DNA of 52,483 nucleotides from positions 1 to 52,483 of the forward strand of contig CANRND010000015.1 of assembly GCA_947631905.1 (NCBI GenBank), read 5' to 3'. Of this stretch, positions 1 to 7,667 are shown piece by piece; within the stretch, counting starts at the first letter, position 1, and each line of letters opens with the position of its first letter. This stretch comes from an uncultured Clostridia bacterium. Lineage in GTDB: Bacteria > Bacillota > Clostridia > Christensenellales > Borkfalkiaceae. Made by a program: the position numbers and the translations under genes. The notes below the pieces were generated by a model. The model was not told the DNA's origin. It made no database searches and saw only the letters and a program-made list of their open reading frames with translations.

Positions 1-86
1 AGCAAGGTTTCAAAGAACGCGCATTGTTCGCTCTCCGAGAGCGTTTGCGGGTTCGGCTCGCCTATCGTGATGACCTCATACTCCAT
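1..86 (-). CDS. Start of a small unidentified mobile-element-type gene (partial)
   Basis: Only the first 28 codons are in the window; the protein begins MEYEVITIGEPNPQ. The ATG at 86-84 has a strong AGGAGG ribosome site about 7 nt upstream. A sigma-A promoter at 275-303 and a terminator-like hairpin at 122-158 precede it. I do not recognise a domain. Its AT-richer surroundings and the neighbouring HTH gene suggest it belongs to an integrated element. Function unknown. Confidence 0.6.
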   Translation of the reverse strand, partial: MEYEVITIGEPNPQTLSESEQCAFFETL

Positions 87-121
87 AGTGTTATCCTCCT
101 TTTTGGGAAATTGGAGAATAG

Positions 122-158
122 AAAAAGCGTAATAAGACACCTATTGTGCCTATTACGC
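122..158 (-). terminator. Terminator-like hairpin in the leader of the partial gene
   Basis: On the minus strand GCGTAATA pairs with TATTACGC, with a G-U extension, and is followed by five U. It lies after the promoter at 275-303 and about 35 nt before the start codon at 86. It could therefore attenuate that gene rather than end an upstream one. I found no convincing leader peptide. Confidence 0.5.
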
Positions 159-274
159 CTATAAATTCAACCTCTGTCCCTATTTCGGGCGGCTTTTCAC
201 TATGCGCTACTTCGCTCCAACAATACACGGCTTGCAATTTATGCGTTACGCGATTTGCTATTCAACTGCCAAAC

Positions 275-303
275 ATTATAGCACAAGAAAAAGGAGATGT
301 CAA
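275..303 (-). promoter_or_regulatory. Sigma-A promoter of the partial gene
   Basis: Minus strand: TTGACA, 17-bp spacer, TATAAT. The -10 region lies in a 16-bp block (ATTATAGCACAAGAAA on the plus strand) that is repeated exactly at 1061-1076 in the promoter of the HTH gene, so the two genes may share a regulator. Confidence 0.8.
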
Positions 304-569
304 CAGTTTTACGCCAAAAAATAAAACAAATGTTTGTAAACATGGCGAAAAATCGAAAAGCAGCCGAGAGCGGGGAAGGGCGATCCGCAAGCGGTTCAGC
401 GGCGGACGCCCTTCCGCCCGGCTTTCGGTGTGCCTGTTTCAGACTTCTTTTTTTCGCCCGTTCGGTTTGTTTGGCGGGTGCTTGACCGCGCCGCGAAGCG
501 GCGCGCTCGTTTTAGTCAAGCACCCGCCAAAGTGCCATTTGGGATTTTTGCTTTCAAAACCATAGGTAA
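304..569. other. Non-coding stretch of the element containing a large inverted repeat
   Basis: I see no gene here. The stretch is mostly GC-rich and contains the nested hairpin at 472-529. The open frames that cross it have no ribosome site and no recognisable protein. Confidence 0.5.
472..529. repeat. Nested inverted repeat, oriT-like or terminator-like
   Basis: Perfect 15-bp arms (TGGCGGGTGCTTGAC at 472-486 and its complement at 515-529) enclose a second perfect 8-bp hairpin (CGCGCCGC, loop GAA, GCGGCGCG at 487-505). There is no U tract. It lies just downstream of the HTH gene in an apparent mobile element. Long nested hairpins of this kind are typical of conjugative origins, but no relaxase is visible, so the assignment is tentative. 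Confidence 0.4.
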
Positions 570-1031
570 TTATTCGTTTATCATGGAAAGCAATTTCATT
601 GAAGTTTCTGGCGTAGCAAAAATGATAAACCTCGCTCTTTGATACTCTTCGGAATACTCGTAATATAAACGCATTTGATTGATTGTATCCGAAGCGGTAA
701 AATCACACAGTTTTTCGTTAAGGCTATTCGCCTTGTCATGTTCGATATACAAGTCTACGATGACACAACTTTGACGCTCTCCCGAAATTTTTGTGTTTAC
801 ATTGTCGATGAAGTCCAGAACTTCTTGTTTGTATTCGGAAGAAAGTTTACTGATTACTTCGTTACTGTCAAGGAAATTTTTAACATCCTGCATACTAAAT
901 CTCCATTGTCCTCCTATCTTTCGCCCTTTTAACAGTCCGCTTCTTAAATAATTACGGATTGTTCTGTCTGTCAAAGAAGTCATTTTGGCGATATCTTCGA
1001 CGGTGTACATTTGTTCCAAAGAGTTGCTCAT
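570..1031 (-). CDS. MerR/excisionase-type helix-turn-helix protein
   Basis: 153 aa. The N-terminal third (MYTVEDIAKMTSLTDRTIRN, about residues 8-27, then a GRKIGGQWRF wing) is the HTH_17/MerR-like fold found in excisionases and small regulators. The rest of the protein is not recognised. I chose the ATG at 1031 because GGAGGTT lies about 7 nt upstream; an ATG at 1058 is in frame but lacks a site. A TTGACT-N17-TATAAT promoter precedes it. Lower GC than the downstream chromosome and the adjacent att-like site suggest it is part of an integrated element. A role in excision or element regulation is inference. Confidence 0.75.
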   Translation of the reverse strand: MSNSLEQMYTVEDIAKMTSLTDRTIRNYLRSGLLKGRKIGGQWRFSMQDVKNFLDSNEVISKLSSEYKQEVLDFIDNVNTKISGERQSCVIVDLYIEHDKANSLNEKLCDFTASDTINQMRLYYEYSEEYQRARFIIFATPETSMKLLSMINE

Positions 1032-1060
1032 AATTTCAACCTCCAAATTTTGATACACAA

Positions 1061-1089
1061 ATTATAGCACAAGAAATTTCATAAGTCAA
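1061..1089 (-). promoter_or_regulatory. Sigma-A promoter of the HTH gene
   Basis: Minus strand TTGACT, 17-bp spacer, TATAAT. The -10 block is identical over 16 bp to the one at 275-290. Confidence 0.8.
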
Positions 1090-1165
1090 TACATTTTTTC
1101 CTTTATTTTCATAGATTTTCATATTTTTTCCCAATTTCGTTTGAATTGAGGTATCCTCGCTTTTA

Positions 1166-1208
1166 CAATAAAAAAGAACGCAAGCTGAAATGGTTCAACT
1201 TACGTTCA
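1166..1208 (-). terminator. Minus-strand intrinsic terminator
   Basis: On the minus strand GAACGTAAGTTGAA pairs with TTCAGCTTGCGTTC around a CCAT loop. The two non-Watson-Crick positions are G-U on this strand but A-C on the other, and six U follow. It therefore appears built to stop transcription running leftward into the element. Confidence 0.65.
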
Positions 1209-1221
1209 GAGTGGTGCACCA

Positions 1222-1256
1222 TTGAAGCGGGAGAGAATTTTCTCTCCCGCTTCAAT
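1222..1256. terminator. Perfect 17-bp hairpin
   Basis: ATTGAAGCGGGAGAGAA pairs with its exact complement. It directly follows GCACCA, an arrangement repeated at 1414-1454, where a tRNA-like CCA end is followed by a hairpin. There is no U tract, so termination activity is uncertain. Confidence 0.4.
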
Positions 1257-1270
1257 GTGTTTACGAATTT

Positions 1271-1283
1271 ATGACAGGACTTG
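1271..1283. repeat. Inverted partner of the att-like core
   Basis: ATGACAGGACTTG is the exact reverse complement of 1399-1411. It could be an opposing recombinase core half-site or the 5' arm of a folded RNA. Hairpins at about 1294-1311, 1341-1357 and 1357-1374 lie between the two arms. Confidence 0.5.
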
Positions 1284-1398
1284 TGGGTGGAGGCGATTGC
1301 GGGAGCAATCGGTTTGCGGGCGAATTGTATGAAAACAGAAAAGTTTGCCGCAAACTTGACGATTGATAATCGTCAACCGGGGCGCGCCGCCAAAGGCG

Positions 1399-1419
1399 CA
1401 AGTCCTGTCATCCGCACCA
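1399..1419 (+). other. tRNA-Leu 3'-end-like sequence, candidate attachment core
   Basis: These 21 nt match, from memory, the T-loop/acceptor end of a type II tRNA-Leu: CAAGTCC (T-loop and stem), then CATCCGC, discriminator A and CCA. No 5' half of a tRNA (GCGGATG start, D-arm, anticodon) lies upstream, so this is a fragment. Integrases that target tRNA genes leave exactly such a duplicated 3' end at the far end of the inserted element. A terminator-like hairpin follows, as after a real tRNA gene. Confidence 0.5.
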
Positions 1420-1420
1420 T

Positions 1421-1454
1421 AAAGGCGAAGAGATTTGTAATCTCTTCGCCTTTA
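1421..1454 (+). terminator. Hairpin after the tRNA-like end
   Basis: AAAGGCGAAGAGATT pairs with AATCTCTTCGCCTTT around a 3-4 nt loop, immediately after the CCA at 1419. It is probably the original terminator of the tRNA gene; the U tract is poor. Confidence 0.5.
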
Positions 1455-1485
1455 TAAATTATGAATGTATGTGGGAAAAAGGGAA

Positions 1486-1526
1486 GTTGCCCGCGCGCGT
1501 TTTTAGCCGACGCGCGCGCGGGCAAC
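1486..1526. repeat. GC-rich long hairpin
   Basis: GTTGCCCGCGCGCGT pairs with its complement near 1510-1526 across a short loop containing four T. It lies 30 nt upstream of the GH51 promoter and may insulate it. Function unknown. Confidence 0.4.
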
Positions 1527-1555
1527 ATCCGTAATCAAAACTTTTTCGGGAACTA

Positions 1556-1584
1556 TTGACAGACTTTGCGGATTTTGGTAAAAT
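1556..1584 (+). promoter_or_regulatory. Sigma-A promoter of the GH51 gene
   Basis: TTGACA, 17-bp spacer, TAAAAT. The transcript would start near 1591, leaving a leader of about 27 nt with a GGGGGAAG ribosome site. Confidence 0.85.
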
Positions 1585-1617
1585 ATTTCATAGAATTACC
1601 ATAGGGGGAAGTATTTC

Positions 1618-3945
1618 ATGAAAAAACTTGTAACTATGCTACTGTCGGGCGCGGCGCTCGGCGCGCTGGCGCTCTCCTGCCTCTCGGGCTGTGCGAGCGC
1701 AGACGTCAAGGGCGATCCGTTTGAAAGCCCGCAGGTCACCGTCAAGGCGGGAACGGTTGCCGACGCACTCGATATTTCCGATCTGCTCTTCGGCACTTTT
1801 CTCGAAGACATCAACTACGCGGGCTATGCGCTCGATGACAATCTGCTTGCGAACGGCAATTTCGAGGAACTCAACCAGGGCGCGAATACCGCCAACTACC
1901 AAAACCATTGGAGCGCGGCGGACGCGACAATTAAGGTAGAGGATACCGACGGGGTGCTTTCCAAGCATGACGGCTATCACAACGAAGCGCTCGGCACGAA
2001 CGTCAACCCGCACTATGCGAACGTGAATGTCACCGCGGCGGGCGGGGGGATCGCCAACGCGGGCTACACCTATCCCGCGATCGCCGTTACCGAAAAAACG
2101 GAGTACACCTTTTCCGCATTCATCAAAGCGGGGACGAACGCCAAAGCGACGGCGCGCATTGTGGACGGGGACAAAAAGGCGTATGCTTCCGTGCAGTTCG
2201 ACGTAAAGCAGGGCGATTGGGTGAAGTACCGCCGCACGGTGAAAGCCTCGGAGACGGCTACGGAGAATCTTCACTTCGAGCTTGTGTTCGATACGCCAGG
2301 CTCCTATCTCGTGGACGCGGTGCAGTTTGAAACGAACGACTCCACCCTCGGCTTCAAGAACTATATCTACAATGCCGTAAAGGACCTCACGCCCAAATTC
2401 ATGCGTTTCCCCGGCGGGTGCATCATCGAGGGGGATAACTCCACGGTGGACGAAAAGGGGCGTTGCCTCGAAGTTTACGACTGGAAAAACTCCGTCGGCG
2501 CGGTGCAGAACGGCGAAAACGCGGGCGACGATACCGTACCCGCGCTGACCTATTCTCTCGACGAAAACGGCAAGACGAAAGAGGCCACGACTTACGGCGA
2601 GTACATCACGCGGTCCAACAACTTCGACCTCTGGGGCTATAATATGGACTACGGCCTCGGGTTCTACGAATATTTCCTGCTCTGCGAGAGCATCGGCGCA
2701 AGCCCCGTTCCCATCGTCAACTGCGGGTTCTCCGACCAGGGCGGCGCGGCGGATCTGAGCAAGCGCGGCACACAGATGAAGGGCCGCCACCTCAAAGAGA
2801 CGGAGGACTATGTACAGGACGCGCTCAATCTCATCGAGTTCGCCAACGGCGATACAAACACCAAGTGGGGGAAGATCCGCTCGGATATGGGCCATCCCGA
2901 ACCTTTCAACGTGAAGTATATCGGCGTGGGCAACGAACAGTTCCTCGAAGCATATTATTCTCACTATGAACAGTTCCTCGAAGCGTTCTTCGAGGCGCAG
3001 AAGAGCGCTCCCGCGGTTTACGGCGGCGTGCAGCCCATCGTCGGCAACGGCATGGTGTTCTCGGACGCGCTCCCCGGGACGGGCGCATACCGCGCATATC
3101 TTGCGGACAGCGCGGCGGAGGCGTACGTCAAGGCGGGCAAGATCGACAGCTGGGGCAAGTACGGCGTCGTCGACCACCATTATTACATGGGATACACCGA
3201 TTTCCTGTATTACGCAACGCCCGAACAGTGCATTTACGACAAATACGACCGCACGGGAGAAAAGGCCTATAAGGTCTTTGTCGGTGAATATTCCGCGAAC
3301 GCGGCAACGGATTATGCGGGCAGTTCCATCCTGTACGACACCAATTCATGGGTCACCGCGCTCTCCGAGGCTGCCTATATGACGGGACTCGAACGCAACG
3401 GCGACGTGGTGGACCTCGCGGCCTATGCGCCCATGTTCGGCGTTTGCGACGGGATCTACCGCGACAACAATGCGAACCAGTGGGATGTGGACATGATGTA
3501 TTTCACGAACACCGAACTTCTGCTCACGCCCAATTACTATGTGCAGAAACTGTTCATGAACAACTCCGCCACCCACTATCTCAACTCCACGTTGACCTAC
3601 AACACGGACGCGGAAAAGACGATGAAGTTTGATCCGAGCAGCAAGGAACTCGACCGTCTCTACCAGTCGGTGACGTACGACGAAAAGACGAAAGACATCA
3701 TCGTAAAAATCGTCAATGCGGGCGATAGCCGCAGAACGGTGAACGTCGATCTTTCGGGCGCGAGCGTGAAACCGATCGCGGACTGCACCATTCTGGAAAG
3801 CACGAAGCAGGGAGATGGGATCAACCGCCTCGGACCTCTTGGTTACCAGGTCAAACCGCGGGAATACACGCTCTCCGTCGGTTCCGTGTTCGGTTGCACG
3901 GCCCCTGCGTTCAGCGTACTCTGCGTGCGCGTGCATACGAAATAA
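1618..3945 (+). CDS. GH51-type alpha-L-arabinofuranosidase, lipoprotein
   Basis: 775 aa. It should release terminal alpha-L-arabinofuranose from arabinan or arabinoxylan outside the membrane. A lipoprotein signal ends in LSGC (lipidated Cys25). FGTFLEDINYAGY (about residues 58-70) is the GH51 N-terminal motif. A carbohydrate-binding-like insert (about 100-240) precedes FMRFPGGC. The acid/base is Glu440 in GVGNEQ and the nucleophile Glu557 in VGEYSA; a C-terminal beta-sandwich follows. Its length is that of secreted, CBM-containing GH51 enzymes. It is a single-gene unit with its own promoter and terminator. A GH127 gene at 19347 would act on the complementary beta-linkage. No sugar-responsive operator is obvious. 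Confidence 0.88.
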   Translation: MKKLVTMLLSGAALGALALSCLSGCASADVKGDPFESPQVTVKAGTVADALDISDLLFGTFLEDINYAGYALDDNLLANGNFEELNQGANTANYQNHWSAADATIKVEDTDGVLSKHDGYHNEALGTNVNPHYANVNVTAAGGGIANAGYTYPAIAVTEKTEYTFSAFIKAGTNAKATARIVDGDKKAYASVQFDVKQGDWVKYRRTVKASETATENLHFELVFDTPGSYLVDAVQFETNDSTLGFKNYIYNAVKDLTPKFMRFPGGCIIEGDNSTVDEKGRCLEVYDWKNSVGAVQNGENAGDDTVPALTYSLDENGKTKEATTYGEYITRSNNFDLWGYNMDYGLGFYEYFLLCESIGASPVPIVNCGFSDQGGAADLSKRGTQMKGRHLKETEDYVQDALNLIEFANGDTNTKWGKIRSDMGHPEPFNVKYIGVGNEQFLEAYYSHYEQFLEAFFEAQKSAPAVYGGVQPIVGNGMVFSDALPGTGAYRAYLADSAAEAYVKAGKIDSWGKYGVVDHHYYMGYTDFLYYATPEQCIYDKYDRTGEKAYKVFVGEYSANAATDYAGSSILYDTNSWVTALSEAAYMTGLERNGDVVDLAAYAPMFGVCDGIYRDNNANQWDVDMMYFTNTELLLTPNYYVQKLFMNNSATHYLNSTLTYNTDAEKTMKFDPSSKELDRLYQSVTYDEKTKDIIVKIVNAGDSRRTVNVDLSGASVKPIADCTILESTKQGDGINRLGPLGYQVKPREYTLSVGSVFGCTAPAFSVLCVRVHTK

Positions 3946-3985
3946 AAAGCGGCAAACATAAGCCCGCCGCATGGCGGGACCCGAA

Positions 3986-4022
3986 AAGAGAGCAACGGAA
4001 AACAGTCCGTTGCTCTTTTTTA
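3986..4022 (+). terminator. Intrinsic terminator of the GH51 gene
   Basis: AGCAACGGA pairs with TCCGTTGCT around a short loop, followed by about seven T. Confidence 0.9.
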
Positions 4023-4117
4023 TGCGGCGAAAATGTTTGAAAAAAATCGGCACAAACGCCCCAAAAAATTCCGACATACGATAAAATAGAGACGAGGAAA
4101 AAAGGACGGGAAAGCAA

Positions 4118-4738
4118 ATGACGCTTTATCATTTATTTCGGCGCACTTTAAGCGCCGATTATGTGCAATTACAAGAGAACGCGGCCTCCTATTTCGCGCA
4201 ACGGGAGGGGAACGTCCTCTATCTGCTCTTCGAAAAGAGCAACGGGGCGACCGATTGGAAAAACAATCTCGATTTCCCCGCAAAACCTTACCGCGGTATG
4301 GAGGGTCTTTGGTTCGTCCACCGCGGGTTTCTGCGCGTATTCAAGACGATCGAGCCGCTCATTGCGCCTTATATTGCCGACGCTACGGTAAAAAAGATCG
4401 TGATCTCGGGGTATTCGCACGGCGCGGCGCTCGCGCTCCTCTGCCATGAATACTGCGTGTACCACCGCCCCGACATCGCCAATCAGATCGTCGGCTACGG
4501 CTTCGGCTGCCCCCGCGTCGTGTGGGGATTTTTGAAGAAAAGCATCAAAGCGCGGTTCAAAAACTTCACGGTCGTGAGAAATTGCCGCGACATCGTGACC
4601 CACCTGCCGCCCTGCATTTTGGGATACCGCCATACGGGGAGGATCCTGCATATCGGGCGGGAACGTCTCTTAAACGGCGTCGATTCGCACCGCCCCGAAC
4701 ACTATCTGGAAGAACTTTCGCGGGAGGTCGGGTCATGA
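4118..4738 (+). CDS. Class 3 lipase-like alpha/beta hydrolase
   Basis: 206 aa. The GxSxG nucleophile elbow is GYSHG (Ser100). The probable triad is completed by Asp159 in NCRDIVTHLPP and a C-terminal His (191 or 195 in SHRPEHY), in the order and spacing of the lipase class 3 (Pfam Lipase_3) family. There is no signal peptide, so it should act in the cytoplasm; the substrate cannot be predicted. Its stop overlaps the start of the next gene (ATGA), so the two are translationally coupled. That partner resembles phage proteins, so the pair may be prophage-derived. The ribosome site (GGACGGG) is only moderate. Confidence 0.75.
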   Translation: MTLYHLFRRTLSADYVQLQENAASYFAQREGNVLYLLFEKSNGATDWKNNLDFPAKPYRGMEGLWFVHRGFLRVFKTIEPLIAPYIADATVKKIVISGYSHGAALALLCHEYCVYHRPDIANQIVGYGFGCPRVVWGFLKKSIKARFKNFTVVRNCRDIVTHLPPCILGYRHTGRILHIGRERLLNGVDSHRPEHYLEELSREVGS

Positions 4739-5058
4739 ACGAAGTCGTAATTTCAAGCCTCATCTCCTGCGCCGTTTCCTCGTTGGCGGGCGCGGCTGTC
4801 ACCTATTTCTTCACGCGGCTGAAAAACGGCGTCAAGCGGGAAAAAGCGATCGACGAGGGGGTGCGGAGCCTCCTGCGCAACCAGCTCATCGAGTATCACG
4901 ATAAATACACAGGGCGGGGATATTGCCCCATTTACGTCAAGGAATCCGCGCGCCGCAGCTATGAAGCGTATCACCAGCTCGGAGGGAACGGCGTGGTGAC
5001 AAAACTTTTCGAGGACATCATGGAGCTTCCCGAAGAGGAGAAGAAAGAGGTTGGATAA
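4735..5058 (+). CDS. Small membrane-anchored phage-type protein
   Basis: 107 aa. One N-terminal transmembrane segment (about residues 5-26) is followed by a basic stretch and a soluble domain containing LLRNQLIEYHDKY, GYCPIYVKE and LGGNGVVTKL. I associate that pattern with small proteins encoded near holins or tail genes of Firmicute phages, from memory. The start at 4735 is fixed by the ATGA overlap with the lipase-like gene; a longer frame upstream is only the shadow of that gene. No other phage genes are nearby, so this is either a remnant or a domesticated two-gene cassette. Function unknown. Confidence 0.6.
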   Translation: MNEVVISSLISCAVSSLAGAAVTYFFTRLKNGVKREKAIDEGVRSLLRNQLIEYHDKYTGRGYCPIYVKESARRSYEAYHQLGGNGVVTKLFEDIMELPEEEKKEVG

Positions 5059-5097
5059 ACCGCCGCGGCGGAGGGCAATGCCCTCCGCCGCGGCGGT
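5059..5097. terminator. Perfect 19-bp palindromic hairpin at a convergent junction
   Basis: The arms ACCGCCGCGGCGGAGGGCA and their exact complement are separated by one base. There is no U tract in either direction. It separates the plus-strand pair from smpB. Similar perfect palindromes occur at 21644-21678 and 27610-27643. Confidence 0.6.
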
Positions 5098-5121
5098 CCG
5101 TTCCGATATTACATCATTTAT

Positions 5122-5571
5122 TTACATCATTTCCTTTACGGCGCGGTCGGTTGCGCGCTTCGTGTCGCGCATTTTCAGCGCCTGCTTTTTGTCGTAGGTG
5201 TGTTTGCCGCGGCAGAGCGCCACTTCCATTTTTACGAGCGCATCCTTAAAATAAAGTTTCAGCGGCACGAGGGTATAGCCCTTTTCATGCACCTTTCCCA
5301 CGATTTTATGGATCTCCTGTTTGTGCAGGAGCAATTTTCTGTCGCGGCGGCTGTCTTTTGTGGAGAAAGCGCCGCTCTTATCGTAGAGGGCGATGTGCAT
5401 GTTCTTGACGATGACCTCGCCTCCGCGGATCTCGCAAAAACACTCCCCGAGGGAGGCCTTGCCCCCGCGCAGGGATTTAACTTCGCTCCCCTCCAAAACG
5501 AGGCCCGCTTCATAGCGCTCCTCGAGGAAGTATTCAAAGGAAGCGGATTTGTTTACGGCGATCACTTTCAT
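5122..5571 (-). CDS. smpB: SsrA-binding protein SmpB
   Basis: 149 aa, normal for the family. It binds tmRNA and delivers it to stalled ribosomes for trans-translation. NKSASFEYF at the N-terminus, YEAGLVLEGSEVKSLR (about 18-33), then the OB-fold and a basic tail (KKQALKMRDTKR) that enters the mRNA channel are all present. The start at 5571 has GGGAGTTC upstream and overlaps the rnr stop as ATGA. It is the last gene of secG-rnr-smpB, the classic Firmicute arrangement; RNase R degrades the non-stop mRNAs that SmpB-tmRNA releases. Confidence 0.97.
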   Translation of the reverse strand: MKVIAVNKSASFEYFLEERYEAGLVLEGSEVKSLRGGKASLGECFCEIRGGEVIVKNMHIALYDKSGAFSTKDSRRDRKLLLHKQEIHKIVGKVHEKGYTLVPLKLYFKDALVKMEVALCRGKHTYDKKQALKMRDTKRATDRAVKEMM

Positions 5572-7661
5572 GTCGAACTCCCTATTTTTCCGAGAAATGC
5601 GAAGTTGGTCCTCCGCATGCCCCAATCTACGCCCGCGACCTGCACCCGCACTTTCTCTCCGATCATGAAAGAGTGGCGGAAGCCGCGCAGGATGTGCCGA
5701 CTTTCGAGATATTCGTACGAGTCGTCGGGCAGAGCTTCCGCGGGGATAAAGCCCTCCACTGTGTTTTTGAGTTCTGCGAACAGCCCGTAGGCATTCATTC
5801 CCGAGACCGTCGCCTCAAAGGTCTCCCCGATCTTGTCTTGCATGTACGCCGCAAGGTAGAGCGCGTCCACGTCCCGTTCCGCGTCGGCGGCGTTCCGCTC
5901 GCATTCCGAGGAGCGGATAGAGGCGTCTTTCACAAATCCCGCAAACCGTTCCGCCCCCGCGGGGTTTTGCAAGGTCTCTTTGACGATGCGGTGGACGCAC
6001 AGGTCGGGATAGCGGCGGATGGGGGAGGTGAAATGGCAATAGCAGTCGGAAGCAAGCCCGAAGTGTCCCGCATTCTCGGGGGAGTAGCGCGCTTTCATCA
6101 TGGAGCGGAGCATCACGCGGTTCACGATGGGGTAGAGAGGGGAGCTTTCGAGCCGCGTAAGCAACGCCGCGTAGTCGCGCGGGGAGGGTTTTTCCGTATT
6201 GAAATTCGCCTTTACGCCCGCTTCCGAGAGGAAAGAGAGAAATCCCTGCGCCTTTTCTTCGCTCGGCGGCTCGTGGATGCGGTAAATGAACGGCACGCCC
6301 TTTTCCGTCATCAGGGCGGCGACGCTCTCGTTGGCAAGCACCATGAACTGTTCGATCATCTCGTGGGAGATCGTGCGCTCGCAGTCGGGAACGGAGATCG
6401 TGCCGTTTTCAAAGAGAATTTTCGCCTCTTTCACGTCGAGCGCGACGCTTCCCCGCGCCTCCCGCGCCCGTTTCAGGATGCGGGTGAGTTCGGCGGCGAC
6501 GGAAACGAACCCGATGAGATCGGGATATTTTTTTACCGTTTCGGGGTCGTTTTCGCAGAGCTTCGTCACCTCGGTGTACGTCATGCGGTGGCGGGAGCGG
6601 ATCACGGACGGACACACCCGTCTGCCCGTCACCTTGCCCTGTTCGTTCACAGTCATAAAACAGGAGAGGGTGAGCCTGTCCTCTCCCTCGTTCAACGAGC
6701 AGATCCCGTTGCTGAGGGAGCGGGGGAGCATGGGCAGAACGCGGTCGGGGAAATAGACGCTCGTCCCCCGCAGGAACGCCTCCTCGTCGAGGCGGCTTCC
6801 CCGCGCCACATAGTGCGAAACGTCGGCAATGTGTACGCCGAGGTAATATTTTCCTTCCCGCTTTTCCACCGAGATCGCGTCGTCGATGTCGCGGGTATCC
6901 TCGCCGTCCACGGTGATGATGAGTTCTTTGCGCAGGTCCTCTCTTCCGAGAAGATTTTTTTCGGTGATGGGGCGGCTTGCCTGCCGCCCGCCCTCTTCCT
7001 CCACGTCGGGGGGAAACTCCTCGCGCAGTTTGTGCGCGCGGATGAGGGAAAGCTCCTCCGCAAAGAGATCGCCCTCTTTTCCGAGGATCTCCACGATCTC
7101 GCCCACGGGGGTCCTGCCCTCGAACGAGCGGACGCGGGCGACGGCTTTCGCGCCGCTTTTCGCGCCCTTATGCTTGCCCGCGGGGATATAGATCTCAATG
7201 CCGAGCCGCCTGTCGTCGGGGACAAGATAGCCCGCCTGTTTTTCGCGGCGGTATGCGCCCACGACCTCTTTGCATCCTCTGTCGAGAACGGCGAGAACTT
7301 CGCCCTCGTCGTCCGATCTTCCCTGCGCGCGGCAGGCGAGAACGGTGTCGCCGTGAAGCGCCCCGCCCACGGCGCGGGGCGGGATGAAGAGGTCGCCCGA
7401 ACCGTCCTCGGGGGTCACAAAGCCGAAGCCGCGCTCGTTTCCGATGAACACCCCCTTAAAAGCGCAGAATTGCTCGGCGGTGCCGAAGCGGGAGCGGCTG
7501 TCCGAAAGGAGTTCGCCCTCGCGGCAGAGGGAAAAGAGCAGGCCGCTCAGCCCCGCGCTCTCCCTTTTTCCGAGGCGCAGAAGTTTTGCGATCTGCCCGT
7601 CGGTGAGAAGGGCGAAAGAGCCGTCCTTAAATTTTTCGAGCAAGGCTTGTTTTGCGTTCAT
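5568..7661 (-). CDS. rnr: Ribonuclease R (RNB family exoribonuclease)
   Basis: 697 aa. A 3'-5' exoribonuclease for structured RNA and non-stop mRNA. An N-terminal winged region is followed by a cold-shock domain (about 71-96, GNERGFGFV), the RNB domain with DGEDTRDIDDA (about 252-263) supplying the metal-binding aspartates, and a C-terminal S1 domain (about 605-690). The basic tail typical of E. coli RNase R is short. I chose ATG 7661, after the secG-rnr terminator; the longer in-frame extension would run through that terminator and into secG. The ribosome site (GGCGG) is weak. Confidence 0.95.
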   Translation of the reverse strand: MNAKQALLEKFKDGSFALLTDGQIAKLLRLGKRESAGLSGLLFSLCREGELLSDSRSRFGTAEQFCAFKGVFIGNERGFGFVTPEDGSGDLFIPPRAVGGALHGDTVLACRAQGRSDDEGEVLAVLDRGCKEVVGAYRREKQAGYLVPDDRRLGIEIYIPAGKHKGAKSGAKAVARVRSFEGRTPVGEIVEILGKEGDLFAEELSLIRAHKLREEFPPDVEEEGGRQASRPITEKNLLGREDLRKELIITVDGEDTRDIDDAISVEKREGKYYLGVHIADVSHYVARGSRLDEEAFLRGTSVYFPDRVLPMLPRSLSNGICSLNEGEDRLTLSCFMTVNEQGKVTGRRVCPSVIRSRHRMTYTEVTKLCENDPETVKKYPDLIGFVSVAAELTRILKRAREARGSVALDVKEAKILFENGTISVPDCERTISHEMIEQFMVLANESVAALMTEKGVPFIYRIHEPPSEEKAQGFLSFLSEAGVKANFNTEKPSPRDYAALLTRLESSPLYPIVNRVMLRSMMKARYSPENAGHFGLASDCYCHFTSPIRRYPDLCVHRIVKETLQNPAGAERFAGFVKDASIRSSECERNAADAERDVDALYLAAYMQDKIGETFEATVSGMNAYGLFAELKNTVEGFIPAEALPDDSYEYLESRHILRGFRHSFMIGEKVRVQVAGVDWGMRRTNFAFLGKIGSST

Positions 7662-7667
7662 AACCGC

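Larger units (their letters stand above)
1090..1555. other. Gene-free, hairpin-rich boundary region
   Basis: No gene is supported. The stretch holds the minus-strand terminator at 1166-1208, a perfect hairpin at about 1222-1256, the att-like segment 1271-1419 with several internal hairpins, a hairpin at 1421-1454, and a GC-rich hairpin at about 1486-1526. Confidence 0.6.

Noticed and set aside
146..565. Reading frames across the non-coding element region
   Set aside because: They cross the promoter at 275-303 and the hairpin at 472-529, with no ribosome site and no family resemblance.
1639..3180. Open frame antisense to the GH51 gene (513 codons)
   Set aside because: No recognisable domain; codon-bias shadow.
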